Of a DNA stretch of 64,000 nt, positions 26,084-35,224 are shown piece after piece. Made by a program: the position numbers and the translations under genes. The stretch is taken from the NCBI RefSeq assembly GCF_024343775.1, contig NZ_RJUF01000003.1, forward strand, positions 1 to 64,000, written 5' to 3'. Within the stretch, counting starts at the first letter, position 1. Each line of letters starts with the position of its first letter. The stretch is from Lacihabitans soyangensis (GTDB lineage: Bacteria; Bacteroidota; Bacteroidia; Cytophagales; Spirosomataceae). The notes under the pieces were generated by a model. It worked only from the letters and a program-made list of their open reading frames with translations. It was not told the DNA's origin and did not search any database.

Positions 26084-28339
26084 CTATTTTTCGAAATCAG
26101 TTTCTAACAATAATTTTTCGTTAAAAACCCCGCTGCCCTCCGGTTTTTTAGACCTCATCTTCTTTACGTCGGCCACAGTTATTCTCTTTGGCTCTTTGGC
26201 GTAAGCATTTTGTGTAAAACCTATGATATCTACAATGTCTTGGTCACTAATAGAACTGTTGTTGAGCAACGCGGGCATTTCGTTATTCAGCTCATAACGC
26301 TTCCCCCCTACACTCATTGGGCCTCCAATACCATGCAGAATAATGGCCGCCAAGCGTTTTGTAGAGCCGTCAATGTACTCTGATCCTTTCAAGGGAGGGG
26401 CTAAGTTTTCAATTCCTTTTCCATCGGCTCCATGACAAGTGGCACAAATGGACCTGAACAATTGTAAACCTTTCGTGCGGCCGTCCACCTCATTTTTTAC
26501 TTTTACAAATATCGGATTGGGCTCTTTCTTTTGTTTGTTTGTTATGGCTAAGTTCAAATTGGTTTTCAACAACTCATTCGGAGTCATTTTATCCATAAAA
26601 ACGGTCTCTTTACCCTCCAAGCTACTTGTTAAGGCGTCTTGAAATACTTTATCTGTTGAATATTTCTTTTCTATTTCTGAAAGAATTGGCAAGAAATTGT
26701 TTTCTGATATTTTGATCCAAGAACCCAAAGAGCTGGCCAAATAAAGGTCTATCGTTTCATTGTTTTGAGCTTGCAATAAAACTACCAATTGCTTGAATTT
26801 CGGAACATTGGCCGTAATAGCATACTTTTCGAGAAGACCCAGAGCATGGGCTACGGTTTCGGGTTGTTTAGACTTCTTGGCAGTTTCCTCCAGAAAACCA
26901 AATGTGAGAGCATTGAGTCCTTCAAGAACATACAACGCATGAATCTCGGTGGAATATTCGTTGCTAGCAAGCGTCAGAGTTTTTAAATCCTTCACAATGG
27001 TTAAATCTTTCCTCAGAATCAACAACTGCTGGGCACGGTCTCTAATCCACCCGTTGGGGTGACTTAAAAGATTTACCAAATCTTTACTTGTTGTTTTGGT
27101 AAAATCAGGAATCTCATAAGCTTTGGCATTCTTATGGGTTACTTTTAAAATTCTTCCGGCATTTTGAAGCGTATCCAACTGTTTTTTGGCCAACAGTTCA
27201 GTTAAATATTGCGAAATATATGCTTTGTGCTGAATAATCCCTCGGTGCATATCTACAATGTACATGGCTCCATCTGGTCCATTAAAGAGGTTTACTGGCC
27301 GAAAACCCTCATCTTTAGAAGAAATGAACTCTTTGCCTGGAATAGCTCTGGTACCTTTAATGCTGGTAGTTTTTACATCCAAAATACTACGGGTGATCAG
27401 GTTAGCTTCAGGAACACAAACAAAGGCGTTTTGATTATAAGAAGCTGGAAATGAAGACCCTCTATAAATCACTGGCCCACACGAAGCCGTAACTTCTTTG
27501 AGAAATCCGTTTTCGTCTAAGACATTTTTCACATAGCCTCTATTAACCGAAGTAGCGTGAATGGGAAAAACCTTATTGTCGGTCAACATCTGATTCTCGG
27601 CAGCCTTAGGTCTGAAATATTTGTTTTTAATTACCCTGTTGGGCAGCACGAAGTCGCCTTGGAGATGCGTGCTGTTGTTATTAAAATACAATCGGCCAAA
27701 ATTGTCTTTGGTGATACCCCATTGACCTCTCATTGAAGTAGGTTCTTTCAACCATTTTCCATTTTGAAGACGATATCTGAAATTATAATCGGCATTGTAA
27801 ATCCAGTTGTCGATGTTCATCATCAGACCATTTGATGCATGCTCCACGTTTCCACCTTCGGCGTAAATAGGGTCAACGAGGGTCTTTTTGCCCGGTTGGT
27901 CATTTTTTATTTCAACAAACCACAGCTTGGGGCCATCTACATACATTAAACCACCATAAATAAAGGCCAAAGCACGAGGAAGAACGAGTTTATCCAAAAA
28001 CACTTTTGAACGGTCAATAACGCCATCTTTGTCGAGGTCTTCTAGTATTTTTATTTTACCTGTCGGTTCTTCCTCTCCTATTCCTTCTAGATTGGGCATA
28101 TATCCCGTCATTTCTACTACCCACATGCGACCTTTATTATCAAAATCCATGGCCACAGGTGCTTTGATGTAGTTTTCAGAAGCGATTACTTTCAAATCAA
28201 AACCTTCCTCGATGGTATAGTCGTCCAATGAAATATTGGGCTCGAACATCTCGATTTTTTTAAAGCCCAAAAATGAGAAAACTATAAGAATAAGCGTGAT
28301 TAACGAGTACGTTAACTGCTTTGAATTGAATTTATACAT
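26084..28339 (-). CDS. PVC-type membrane-anchored dehydrogenase with C-terminal cytochrome c domain
   Basis: 751-residue exported protein. An N-terminal membrane segment (about 8-25) is followed by a beta-propeller of the PVC-type glucose/sorbosone-dehydrogenase-like class (DFDNKGRMWVVEMTGYMPN), helical HEAT-like repeats in the middle (about 410-600), and a cytochrome c domain with haem motif CATCH near residue 640 and distal Met in GPMSVGGKRYELNNEMPA. Members are abundant in Planctomycetes and occur in Cytophagales; most have unknown sugar-alcohol or polysaccharide-related substrates. It is convergent with the response regulator, with 106 bp between them. Confidence 0.8.
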   Translation of the reverse strand: MYKFNSKQLTYSLITLILIVFSFLGFKKIEMFEPNISLDDYTIEEGFDLKVIASENYIKAPVAMDFDNKGRMWVVEMTGYMPNLEGIGEEEPTGKIKILEDLDKDGVIDRSKVFLDKLVLPRALAFIYGGLMYVDGPKLWFVEIKNDQPGKKTLVDPIYAEGGNVEHASNGLMMNIDNWIYNADYNFRYRLQNGKWLKEPTSMRGQWGITKDNFGRLYFNNNSTHLQGDFVLPNRVIKNKYFRPKAAENQMLTDNKVFPIHATSVNRGYVKNVLDENGFLKEVTASCGPVIYRGSSFPASYNQNAFVCVPEANLITRSILDVKTTSIKGTRAIPGKEFISSKDEGFRPVNLFNGPDGAMYIVDMHRGIIQHKAYISQYLTELLAKKQLDTLQNAGRILKVTHKNAKAYEIPDFTKTTSKDLVNLLSHPNGWIRDRAQQLLILRKDLTIVKDLKTLTLASNEYSTEIHALYVLEGLNALTFGFLEETAKKSKQPETVAHALGLLEKYAITANVPKFKQLVVLLQAQNNETIDLYLASSLGSWIKISENNFLPILSEIEKKYSTDKVFQDALTSSLEGKETVFMDKMTPNELLKTNLNLAITNKQKKEPNPIFVKVKNEVDGRTKGLQLFRSICATCHGADGKGIENLAPPLKGSEYIDGSTKRLAAIILHGIGGPMSVGGKRYELNNEMPALLNNSSISDQDIVDIIGFTQNAYAKEPKRITVADVKKMRSKKPEGSGVFNEKLLLETDFEK

Positions 28340-28746
28340 GCCTTAAAAACGTAAAATTGAGGTTGATGTTTACTCTGAAAAATCTAATATTAGTTCCAAA
28401 TCTGCAATTAAAACGAGATTTTAGACAAAACTAACTTTCATGAAGCTCAAAGACTACCACAATAGGGACATATAGTGGTGAAATTTTGTCACTTTTCGTG
28501 CTTATTGTGGAATTAAACAATTGAAAACCAAATTAGGACTAACTCTTATACCTTTTGATACACTTTTCAAAACAAAAAACCCTTTAGAATCCCAAAAATC
28601 AATGGGTTTTCAGAAATCAAAAGGGTTGCCACTGGTAAATTGAAAAAGAATTTGGTCCCTAATTGAACAATTCAATTTGAACAATAAGAATCGACAGGCG
28701 GTTTGAACTTGGACATCATCAACATTCTAATAGAAAGAAACAAAAT
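28340..28746. other. Intergenic region upstream of glutathione peroxidase
   Basis: Divergent control region between the cytochrome gene (-) and gpx (+). It contains two alternative hairpins, AACCCTTT (28578-28585) with AAAGGGTT (28620-28627), or AAAACCC (28576-28582) with GGGTTTT near 28604. A perfect palindrome AATTGAA-CAA-TTCAATT lies at 28661-28677, 70-86 bp before the gpx start. No gene seen. Confidence 0.55.
28661..28677. promoter_or_regulatory. Palindrome upstream of gpx, possible operator
   Basis: AATTGAA and TTCAATT are perfect 7-bp arms around CAA. The distance of 70 bp to the start codon fits a regulator-binding site. No known regulator consensus was matched. Confidence 0.35.
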
Positions 28747-29226
28747 ATGGATTTTTACGACTTAAAGACCAAAACACCTTCTGGTAAGATAATAAAAATG
28801 ACGGAGTTTAAAGACAAAGCTGTTTTGATAGTAAATACCGCTACCAAATGTGGATTGGCACCTCAGTTTGATGGACTTGAAAAACTGCATGAAACCTATG
28901 GTAAAGATGGCCTTGTAGTACTGGGATTCCCTTGTAATCAATTCTTGAATCAAGAACCTGAATCGAATAAAACCGTAGAGGAAGCCTGTAGAATAAATCA
29001 CGGAGTAACATTCCAGCTCACTGAAAAAGTGGATGTTAATGGCAAATCTACCGATCCGATATTCAAATTTTTAAAAGATAAATTGGGCGGCACTTTGGGT
29101 AGTGCCATCAAGTGGAATTTTACAAAGTTTTTGGTGAATCCACAGGGTAAGCCTTTCAAAAGATATGCACCAACCACCACTCCAGAGGAAATTGAAGGCG
29201 ATATCAAAAAAATTTTGGGAATCTAA
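28747..29226 (+). CDS. Glutathione peroxidase family protein (thiol peroxidase)
   Basis: Reduces hydroperoxides in the cytoplasm, in bacteria usually with thioredoxin. 159 residues with the active-site cysteine in NTATKCGLAPQF, the glutamine context in GFPCNQFLNQEP and the catalytic tryptophan in KWNFTKFLV. No signal peptide. Single gene with its own upstream palindrome. Its stop codon overlaps the first base of a dispersed repeat. Confidence 0.93.
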   Translation: MDFYDLKTKTPSGKIIKMTEFKDKAVLIVNTATKCGLAPQFDGLEKLHETYGKDGLVVLGFPCNQFLNQEPESNKTVEEACRINHGVTFQLTEKVDVNGKSTDPIFKFLKDKLGGTLGSAIKWNFTKFLVNPQGKPFKRYAPTTTPEEIEGDIKKILGI

Positions 29227-29382
29227 ACCCAAATAACTCATTAGAAAATCGGCTACAATAAAATTTGGCTTCATACCTATTTCCGAGCCTCTGCAAACCT
29301 ATCTCGATAGGTTTTTCGATACTCGTCGTAGCTATTTTGTCAAATTCTATTTCGCCACAATGTCTATTGAGTTTTTTGGGTT
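29226..29382. repeat. MITE-like dispersed repeat, copy A
   Basis: 157-bp element with terminal inverted repeats: left AACCCAAATAACTCATTAGA, right the complement-like TCTATTGAGTTTTTTGGGTT (two mismatches over 20). An inner hairpin CCTATC-TC-GATAGG is at the centre. Copy B at 36964-37150 shares most of the sequence. The left end coincides with the last base of the gpx stop codon. No coding capacity. Confidence 0.75.
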
Positions 29383-29407
29383 AAAATCTGTTTTTGCTAA
29401 ATAAAAA

Positions 29408-29447
29408 AAACTCCCCAAATTCTAGAAAACTAGAAATCGGGGAGTTT
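29408..29447. terminator. Bidirectional terminator between gpx and the sugar isomerase
   Basis: AAACTCCCC (29408-29416) pairs with GGGGAGTTT (29439-29447), and an inner stem TTCTAG/CTAGAA closes an AAAA loop. An A-run precedes and T-rich bases follow, so it can work on both strands between convergent genes. Confidence 0.88.
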
Positions 29448-29487
29448 CAAAGTTGATATACTTTCCGAACAATTTATTAGCAAACCA

Positions 29488-30333
29488 TCAAAGGCTTTTT
29501 AAGTATTCTATGCTTTTAGGTACATTCTCGAGCTCTTTATTGCTTTCGTCTTCAATGAAATAGTGTTGTATACCCGCTTTTTTCGAAAGTTTGAAAATCT
29601 TCTTCCAATCTGCCTGACCGGTGCCTAAAACTACGTCGTTTTCTGCCGGTTCATGACCCGATTTATCACCTACTACACCTTTTCTGAGGTCTTTTACGTG
29701 CATCAGTTTCCAGCGGTTGCCGTATCTTTTCAGCAATTCTTGGGGCGAAGCAACTCCTCCTCCGTGAATGGTCCAAAGTACGTCCATCTCAAAAGAAACA
29801 TATTTGGGGTCTGTGTTTTGGATGATGTAATCCATGTAAGTGCCTTTATCGTGCGGGCGAAACTCATACCCGTGGTCGTGATAACAGAATGTAATGCCGT
29901 TTTCGGCCAAAACTTTGCCTCCAGCATTGAACACCTCCACCGCTTTTTTGGTGTCTTCTAGCGTAAAATCATTGCCTTTGTGTGGTATCCAAGCACACAT
30001 GACATATTTGGCACCCAAGGCTTTGGCTTTGTCGGCCACCGCTTGTGGGTCTTTTTGTAGCTCTTCAAAACTACAACCGGTAGAAGGAATACTAATGCCG
30101 CGGTCGTTGCACATTTTCTTGAATTCTGCTGCGGTTTGACCCTTTTGTGGGCCACCTTCTAGCTCTGTAAAACCCATTTTCTGGATAATATCCAAGGTTT
30201 GTTCTACACCTTTAGGGAAATGATTGCGGAACGTATAGGCCTGTACACCAAGTGGATAGGTATAAAGTTTTTTCTGCGAAAAGCCCGAAAGGCTTACAAG
30301 CGAGAGTAAAAGAACAAAGCTAATTTTTTTCAT
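29488..30333 (-). CDS. Secreted sugar phosphate isomerase/epimerase-like TIM barrel protein
   Basis: Xylose-isomerase-like AP-endonuclease-2 fold with a signal peptide (MKKISFVLLLSLVSLSGFSQ). The start was set at 30333; a Met 10 codons upstream precedes the signal sequence. Metal-binding residues are recognisable in the TELEGG segment, CYHDHGYEF, SFEMDVLW and LMHVKDL. 281 residues. Such exported relatives occur with DUF1501/PVC-type genes in Bacteroidota; the substrate is unknown. A second member lies at 49785-50690. Confidence 0.83.
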   Translation of the reverse strand: MKKISFVLLLSLVSLSGFSQKKLYTYPLGVQAYTFRNHFPKGVEQTLDIIQKMGFTELEGGPQKGQTAAEFKKMCNDRGISIPSTGCSFEELQKDPQAVADKAKALGAKYVMCAWIPHKGNDFTLEDTKKAVEVFNAGGKVLAENGITFCYHDHGYEFRPHDKGTYMDYIIQNTDPKYVSFEMDVLWTIHGGGVASPQELLKRYGNRWKLMHVKDLRKGVVGDKSGHEPAENDVVLGTGQADWKKIFKLSKKAGIQHYFIEDESNKELENVPKSIEYLKSL

Positions 30334-30518
30334 CTTGGTTAAATAGTTGAATTGAGTTTTCAATTTATGAACAAAAAATCAGATTTGATTTAAGTTCTTC
30401 CATTTTTTCAAAATCTCTCTTTTCAAGGGTCTCCATATTAACATTTCTTCGCAGACAGACAAATTCTCAATTGCACACCGCACAGTTTTCCAATATCTTT
30501 GTGGCTTAATCCGAAAAA

Positions 30519-31967
30519 ATGAAGCCTTTAGCAGAAATCGTTCAAGAATTTTTTGAGACCGCAATCGCGGAACCCATCACCAATACCGAAATCATTCCGC
30601 TCAGTGGTGGAGATAGACGGTATTTTAGATTTTATACCGCAGCAAAATCGTACATCGGTTGTTACAACGAAAACATCAAAGAAAACGAAACTTTCTTCTA
30701 CTATACCCATCATTTCAAGGCTATTGATGTTCCACTTCCTGAAATTTTGGCGATTGATACCGAACGAAAAATTTATATTCTGGAGGATTTAGGCAAGGAA
30801 TCTTTGCTTAATAATCTCGAAGCAAAAGGTTTCACAACTGAGGTTTTTGACTTGTACAAAAAGAGTCTTCGAGAATTGGCCAGAATGCAGATTTTGGGAG
30901 CAAAAGATCTCAATTTTGATGTTGCCCTCACTGCAAAAGAATTTGGCAAACAGGCCATCATGAGCGATTTGCTTTACTTCAAATATTACTTTGTAGATAC
31001 CTTAAAAATACCTTACGACAAACAACAGCTCTTGGAAGATTTCGATGCTTTGGCCACTTATCTAACCAAAACCGAGTACAAGATGTTTATGTTCAGAGAC
31101 TTTCAGAGCCGAAACATCATCGTGAAGGATGGAAAAGTGGGCTTCATTGACTACCAAGGCGGTATGCGTGGAGCATTGCAATACGACGTGGCCTCACTTC
31201 TTTGGCAAGCCAAAGCAGACCTCAGTGAAGAATGGAAAAACGAGCTTTTGGAATATTACATTACGGTCATTAACGAACTTTTGCCCGCACCTGTGCAAAA
31301 AGAAGTTTTCGTAAGTCAGTACAATGGTTATGTAGTTATTCGGATGTTGCAAGTGCTGGGAGCTTATGGTTTTAGGGGACTTTTTGAACGAAAAGCTCAT
31401 TTCCTTTCGAGCATTCCATTGGCTTTACGGAACCTCAAGTGGTTTTTGGCCAACCGAAAAGTAGGATTAATTGTGCCTACTTTAGACGATATTTTGGCAC
31501 AAATTACCAATACGGAAATCATCAAGCGTTTTGAACCACAAAAAGCCGACGAAAACACGCCATTGGTAGTAAAAGTAAAAAGCTTTAGCTACAAAAAGAG
31601 CGGAATACCGAAAGACGAAAGCGGCAATGGAGGCGGTTTTGCATTTGATTGCAGAGGGATTTTGAACCCAGGCAGATTTGAACCTTATAAAAAAATCACT
31701 GGCCGTGAAAAAGAAGTGATTGATTTCTTGGAGCAACAAACCAAAATGCCTGATTTCATGAACAATGTTTATAATATCATTGACATTTCGGTAGAAGACT
31801 ATATTGCTCGTGGTTTTGATAGCTTGGCCATAAATTTTGGCTGCACTGGCGGCCAACACCGCAGCGTGTTCGCAGCCGAGCAAACCGCCCGCCACCTCCG
31901 CAACAAATATAAAGTAAAAGTGGAGCTGGAGCATGTGGAGCAGGGTATTAGGGAGGTGAAGTATTAA
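30519..31967 (+). CDS. APH-family sugar kinase (AmgK-like) fused to RapZ C-terminal domain
   Basis: Residues 1 to about 330 are an aminoglycoside-phosphotransferase-fold kinase, with catalytic loop RDFQSRNIIV and metal-binding DYQG. Residues about 345-482 match the C-terminal domain of the RNase adaptor RapZ (FDCRGILNPGR, GCTGGQHRSV), which in E. coli binds glucosamine-6-phosphate and GlmY RNA. The RapZ P-loop half is absent. A MurU-like nucleotidyltransferase follows after 175 bp on the same strand. Together they resemble the AmgK-MurU recycling route for N-acetylmuramic acid. Kinase substrate is inferred; an antibiotic-resistance role is unlikely. Confidence 0.75.
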   Translation: MKPLAEIVQEFFETAIAEPITNTEIIPLSGGDRRYFRFYTAAKSYIGCYNENIKENETFFYYTHHFKAIDVPLPEILAIDTERKIYILEDLGKESLLNNLEAKGFTTEVFDLYKKSLRELARMQILGAKDLNFDVALTAKEFGKQAIMSDLLYFKYYFVDTLKIPYDKQQLLEDFDALATYLTKTEYKMFMFRDFQSRNIIVKDGKVGFIDYQGGMRGALQYDVASLLWQAKADLSEEWKNELLEYYITVINELLPAPVQKEVFVSQYNGYVVIRMLQVLGAYGFRGLFERKAHFLSSIPLALRNLKWFLANRKVGLIVPTLDDILAQITNTEIIKRFEPQKADENTPLVVKVKSFSYKKSGIPKDESGNGGGFAFDCRGILNPGRFEPYKKITGREKEVIDFLEQQTKMPDFMNNVYNIIDISVEDYIARGFDSLAINFGCTGGQHRSVFAAEQTARHLRNKYKVKVELEHVEQGIREVKY

Positions 31968-32142
31968 TTTTAGTTGGAAAGTTAGAAAGTTGGAAAGATT
32001 AGTTTACGTTTATTGAAATTTTAAACACACAGTTATCATAGGAAATGACACATAGGCACAGAGTATCAAAAATCAATATGTCTGTGTGAAAAATATTCTC
32101 GAAGGAAAGCTATGTGAACGATGTGGTTATAAAAAACAATTT

Positions 32143-32883
32143 ATGTCAAAAAAAATCGCTGGATTTATATTAGCTGCAGGTCTCGGCACTCGCCTGAAAC
32201 CTTGGACAGACCACCACCCAAAGGCATTGGCGGTGGTGAATGGTAAGTCTTTGCTCCAACGCAATGTGGAATACCTACAGAAATTTGGGATTACTGATAT
32301 CGTGGTAAATGTGCATCATTTTGCTGACCAAATCATTGAAGCCATAGAAACCAACAAAGGTTGGGGTAGCAAAATCAGCATCAGTGACGAAACGGACATG
32401 GTTCTGGAAACCGGAGGCGGGCTATTGAAAGCCAAAAGTCTTTTGGAAGGTTGCGAGACATTCGTACTGATGAATTGCGATATTTTGACCGATTTGGATT
32501 TAAACAACTTACTAATTCAACACCAAGAAAACCAAGCACTTGCTACTTTGGCCGTGGCCAACCGTGAAACTAGCCGCTATTTGCTTTTCAACCAAAAACA
32601 TGAAATGGTGGGTTGGAAAAACATAAAAACTGAAGAGATAAAATTACCTGCCCAACAAAAACAAGGCTCTACCGAACCCTCGCCAATGGCCTTCAGCGGC
32701 ATACATGTGATATCCAATTCCATTTTTGACAAAATAAACCTCACAGGCAAGTTCGGCATGATAGACCTCTACCTCGACCTCTGTGCCGACAACAAAATAA
32801 TAGGCTACGACCACAGCAACGACTTTGTATTGGATGTTGGGAAACCTGAGGCTGTTGTGCAGGCGGAAGGGCTATTTAAGTAA
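32143..32883 (+). CDS. Nucleotidyltransferase, MurNAc-1-phosphate uridylyltransferase (MurU)-like
   Basis: Sugar-1-phosphate nucleotidyltransferase with the signature FILAAGLGTRLKPWTDHHPKA, and VLMNCDILTD carrying the metal aspartate. 246 residues when started at MSKKIAGF (32143); the upstream Met at 32086 lies in repeat-like sequence and adds non-family residues. The short length without an acyltransferase domain and the neighbouring AmgK-like kinase suggest UDP-MurNAc salvage from peptidoglycan. Other sugar-1-phosphates remain possible. Confidence 0.8.
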   Translation: MSKKIAGFILAAGLGTRLKPWTDHHPKALAVVNGKSLLQRNVEYLQKFGITDIVVNVHHFADQIIEAIETNKGWGSKISISDETDMVLETGGGLLKAKSLLEGCETFVLMNCDILTDLDLNNLLIQHQENQALATLAVANRETSRYLLFNQKHEMVGWKNIKTEEIKLPAQQKQGSTEPSPMAFSGIHVISNSIFDKINLTGKFGMIDLYLDLCADNKIIGYDHSNDFVLDVGKPEAVVQAEGLFK

Positions 32884-32895
32884 CGTTTTATGTAA

Positions 32896-32914
32896 TGCGA
32901 TTTTTCAAATCGCA
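32896..32914. terminator. Hairpin after the MurU-like gene
   Basis: TGCGATTT and AAATCGCA form a perfect 8-bp stem around TTC, 13 bp after the stop codon. There is no clear U-run on the plus strand, so termination would be partial. Confidence 0.4.
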
Positions 32915-33055
32915 GAATGTCGGTATTAATTCTTACAGTACTTTTAATTTTTGTATGGTCGATTTGGAAAATCCCACTTCTCTATTTAAATTGGAATCAT
33001 GCAGAACGCAATCTTTTCCCAAAAATAACTGTTCAAATAAAAAACGCTTAGAATT

Positions 33056-34036
33056 TTGCTCATAGACAACCACGGACGTCCGATAAACTATCTTCGATTG
33101 GCAGTGACCGACCGATGTAATCTCCGTTGTTTCTATTGTATGCCGCATGAGGGCATTGATTTTTTGCCAAAAACTCACCTTTTGAGTTTTGAGGAAATGT
33201 TGCGATTGATTGGCCTTTTGGCCGAAATGGGCATTTCTAAAGTCAGAATTACGGGTGGTGAGCCTTTTGTCCGTAAAGAACTGATGGCTTTTCTTTGGAA
33301 AATCTCCGAGATTGAGGGCATCCAAAAAATCAACCTGACCACCAACGGTGTTCTTACCGCTCCTTATGTGCCAGAACTCAAGCAATTGGGTATTTCTTCT
33401 ATCAATCTCAGTTTGGATTCGCTAGACAGAAAGCGGTTTTTTGAAATGACCCGTCGTGACGAACTACCGAATGTTTTGAAGACTTTTGATGCTATTCTGG
33501 AAAACGATATTCCGCTGAAAATCAACTCGGTGATGATGGCGGGTAAGAATGAGGAGGATATTTTTGGTTTGGTAGATTTGGCCAAAAACCATCCAGTTGG
33601 TATAAGATTTATAGAAGAAATGCCATTTAATGGTGAAGGCGAAAAGCCTGAGTATTTTATGTCTTACAAAAAAATCATAGAAACCATAAAGGCCAAACAT
33701 ACAACACTTTATAAAATTTCTGACGAAGCCAATTCCACTTCTTACAATTATAAAATTGAAGGTTTTGAGGGAACAATTGGCGTAATTGCAGCTTTCAGTC
33801 GCACATTCTGTGGCACATGCAACCGCCTCCGCATCACACCCACGGGAGATTTTAAAACTTGTCTCTATGCCGACAGCGAAATGAACCTCCGAGACATGCT
33901 CAGGGCTGGACTTAGTAACCAAGAAATCAAAGAAAAACTTCAGGCGTCAATTTTACACAGAGCCAAAGACGGTTTCGAAGCCGAGGCTGGTCGAAAAGAC
34001 GCTATTTCAGAAAGTATGACTACCATTGGAGGCTAG
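33056..34036 (+). CDS. moaA: GTP 3',8-cyclase (molybdenum cofactor biosynthesis)
   Basis: Radical-SAM enzyme that starts Moco synthesis from GTP. The N-terminal cluster motif is C21-x3-C25-x2-C28 (DRCNLRCFYCM). The second 4Fe-4S site is in CGTCNRLR with a further Cys in GDFKTC. The chain ends in the essential GG. 326 residues. The start codon is TTG: a stop lies in frame at 33038 and the next Met is inside the cluster motif, so no ATG start is possible. It supplies cofactor for the nitrate reductase at 8825. Confidence 0.95.
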   Translation: MLIDNHGRPINYLRLAVTDRCNLRCFYCMPHEGIDFLPKTHLLSFEEMLRLIGLLAEMGISKVRITGGEPFVRKELMAFLWKISEIEGIQKINLTTNGVLTAPYVPELKQLGISSINLSLDSLDRKRFFEMTRRDELPNVLKTFDAILENDIPLKINSVMMAGKNEEDIFGLVDLAKNHPVGIRFIEEMPFNGEGEKPEYFMSYKKIIETIKAKHTTLYKISDEANSTSYNYKIEGFEGTIGVIAAFSRTFCGTCNRLRITPTGDFKTCLYADSEMNLRDMLRAGLSNQEIKEKLQASILHRAKDGFEAEAGRKDAISESMTTIGG

Positions 34037-34172
34037 TTTTTTGTTTTTTTTACAGCCTTTAAAAAACCAAAGTTTCGAATGTCTTTTTCGCATCAAATAA
34101 CTACTATTTTCGGGCGAAATTAGCATAATACTGTAGCTATGATTTTCGTATTTTTACGTTAAAATCATACTT

Positions 34173-35180
34173 ATGCCGAATATTTTCAGTTCGTTTCTTC
34201 AACCAAAATTATCAACTCGATTTACCCTCGTATTTTCTTTGATTTTGGTACTTTTTCAGGGGTTTATTTTTGCACAAAATACGCCAAAACCAGACTCCGT
34301 CGTTCGGGTTTTTCCTGGAACTCTCAACTTTTTGGTTGTGGGCGATTGGGGACGGTTCGGGGAAGATCACCAAACTCCCGTAGCCAACCAAATGGCCAAA
34401 GTGGCAGATAAAATCAACCGAAATTTTATCATTTCTACTGGTGACAATTTTTATCCGCACGGAGTAGCCAGTGTTGAGGATCCGCAATGGAAAACCTCAT
34501 ATGAAGATGTTTATAAGCAATTTGCTTTACATTGGGAGTGGTATTCGGTTCTAGGCAACCATGACTATATTGGAAATCCAGACGCACAAGTGGCATATTC
34601 CAAAATTAGCAGAAGATGGCGGATGCCAGCGAGGTATTTCAGCGAGACTTTTGCTATAAACGGCGATACCACCAACCAAGTGCTCATCGCTTTTATAGAC
34701 ACCAACCCGCTCATTCCCGATTTTTATAAAAACAAAACTTATGGGCCAAATGTGGTCAGTCAAGACAGCACTGCTCAGAAAATTTGGCTCGAAAAAACCT
34801 TGGACAACAAATCTCCGAATATCAAATGGAAAATAGTGGTGGGCCATCATCCACTTTACACCGCCACCTTAAAGCGTAGAGAAAGCCATGACACCCGAGC
34901 GGTAAGACATTCACTGAAAGGAATTTTGGACAAATACCAAGTAGATGCCTATCTCTGCGGCCACGACCACGACTTGCAGCATCTGCTTCCGGAGGGAAAA
35001 ACGCATTATTTTGTATCCGGCTCCGGCTCTGAAGTGACTGAAATAGGCACCTTACCGATATCAAAATTGGCATTGGCTGAATATGGCTTTATGACGTTTT
35101 CGATTGGTCCCAAATCCATGAATGTGCAAGCCATCAATCACCAAGGAAAAGTGGTTTACAGAACGGAAATCGTGAAATAA
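34173..35180 (+). CDS. Exported metallophosphoesterase, purple/tartrate-resistant acid phosphatase type
   Basis: N-terminal hydrophobic export signal (about 14-34). Dinuclear metal motifs appear in order: VGDWG, STGDNFYPHG, LGNHDY, VVGHHPLY and CGHDHDLQH. This arrangement is typical of acid phosphatase type 5/purple acid phosphatases. 335 residues. Likely releases phosphate from esters in the periplasm or outside the cell. 44 bp upstream of the next gene on the same strand. Confidence 0.87.
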   Translation: MPNIFSSFLQPKLSTRFTLVFSLILVLFQGFIFAQNTPKPDSVVRVFPGTLNFLVVGDWGRFGEDHQTPVANQMAKVADKINRNFIISTGDNFYPHGVASVEDPQWKTSYEDVYKQFALHWEWYSVLGNHDYIGNPDAQVAYSKISRRWRMPARYFSETFAINGDTTNQVLIAFIDTNPLIPDFYKNKTYGPNVVSQDSTAQKIWLEKTLDNKSPNIKWKIVVGHHPLYTATLKRRESHDTRAVRHSLKGILDKYQVDAYLCGHDHDLQHLLPEGKTHYFVSGSGSEVTEIGTLPISKLALAEYGFMTFSIGPKSMNVQAINHQGKVVYRTEIVK

Positions 35181-35224
35181 ATCTCATTCTTAAGAAATTA
35201 TAAAAAATACATATTTACCAAAAA

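Noticed and set aside
30519-31967. Aminoglycoside resistance phosphotransferase
   Set aside because: The APH fold is present, but the fused RapZ domain and the adjacent MurU-like gene point to amino-sugar metabolism; no mobile or resistance context.
32086-32142. Upstream ATG of the MurU-like gene
   Set aside because: The extra 19 residues come from intergenic repeat-like sequence, and the nucleotidyltransferase fold starts at MSKKIAGFILAAG.
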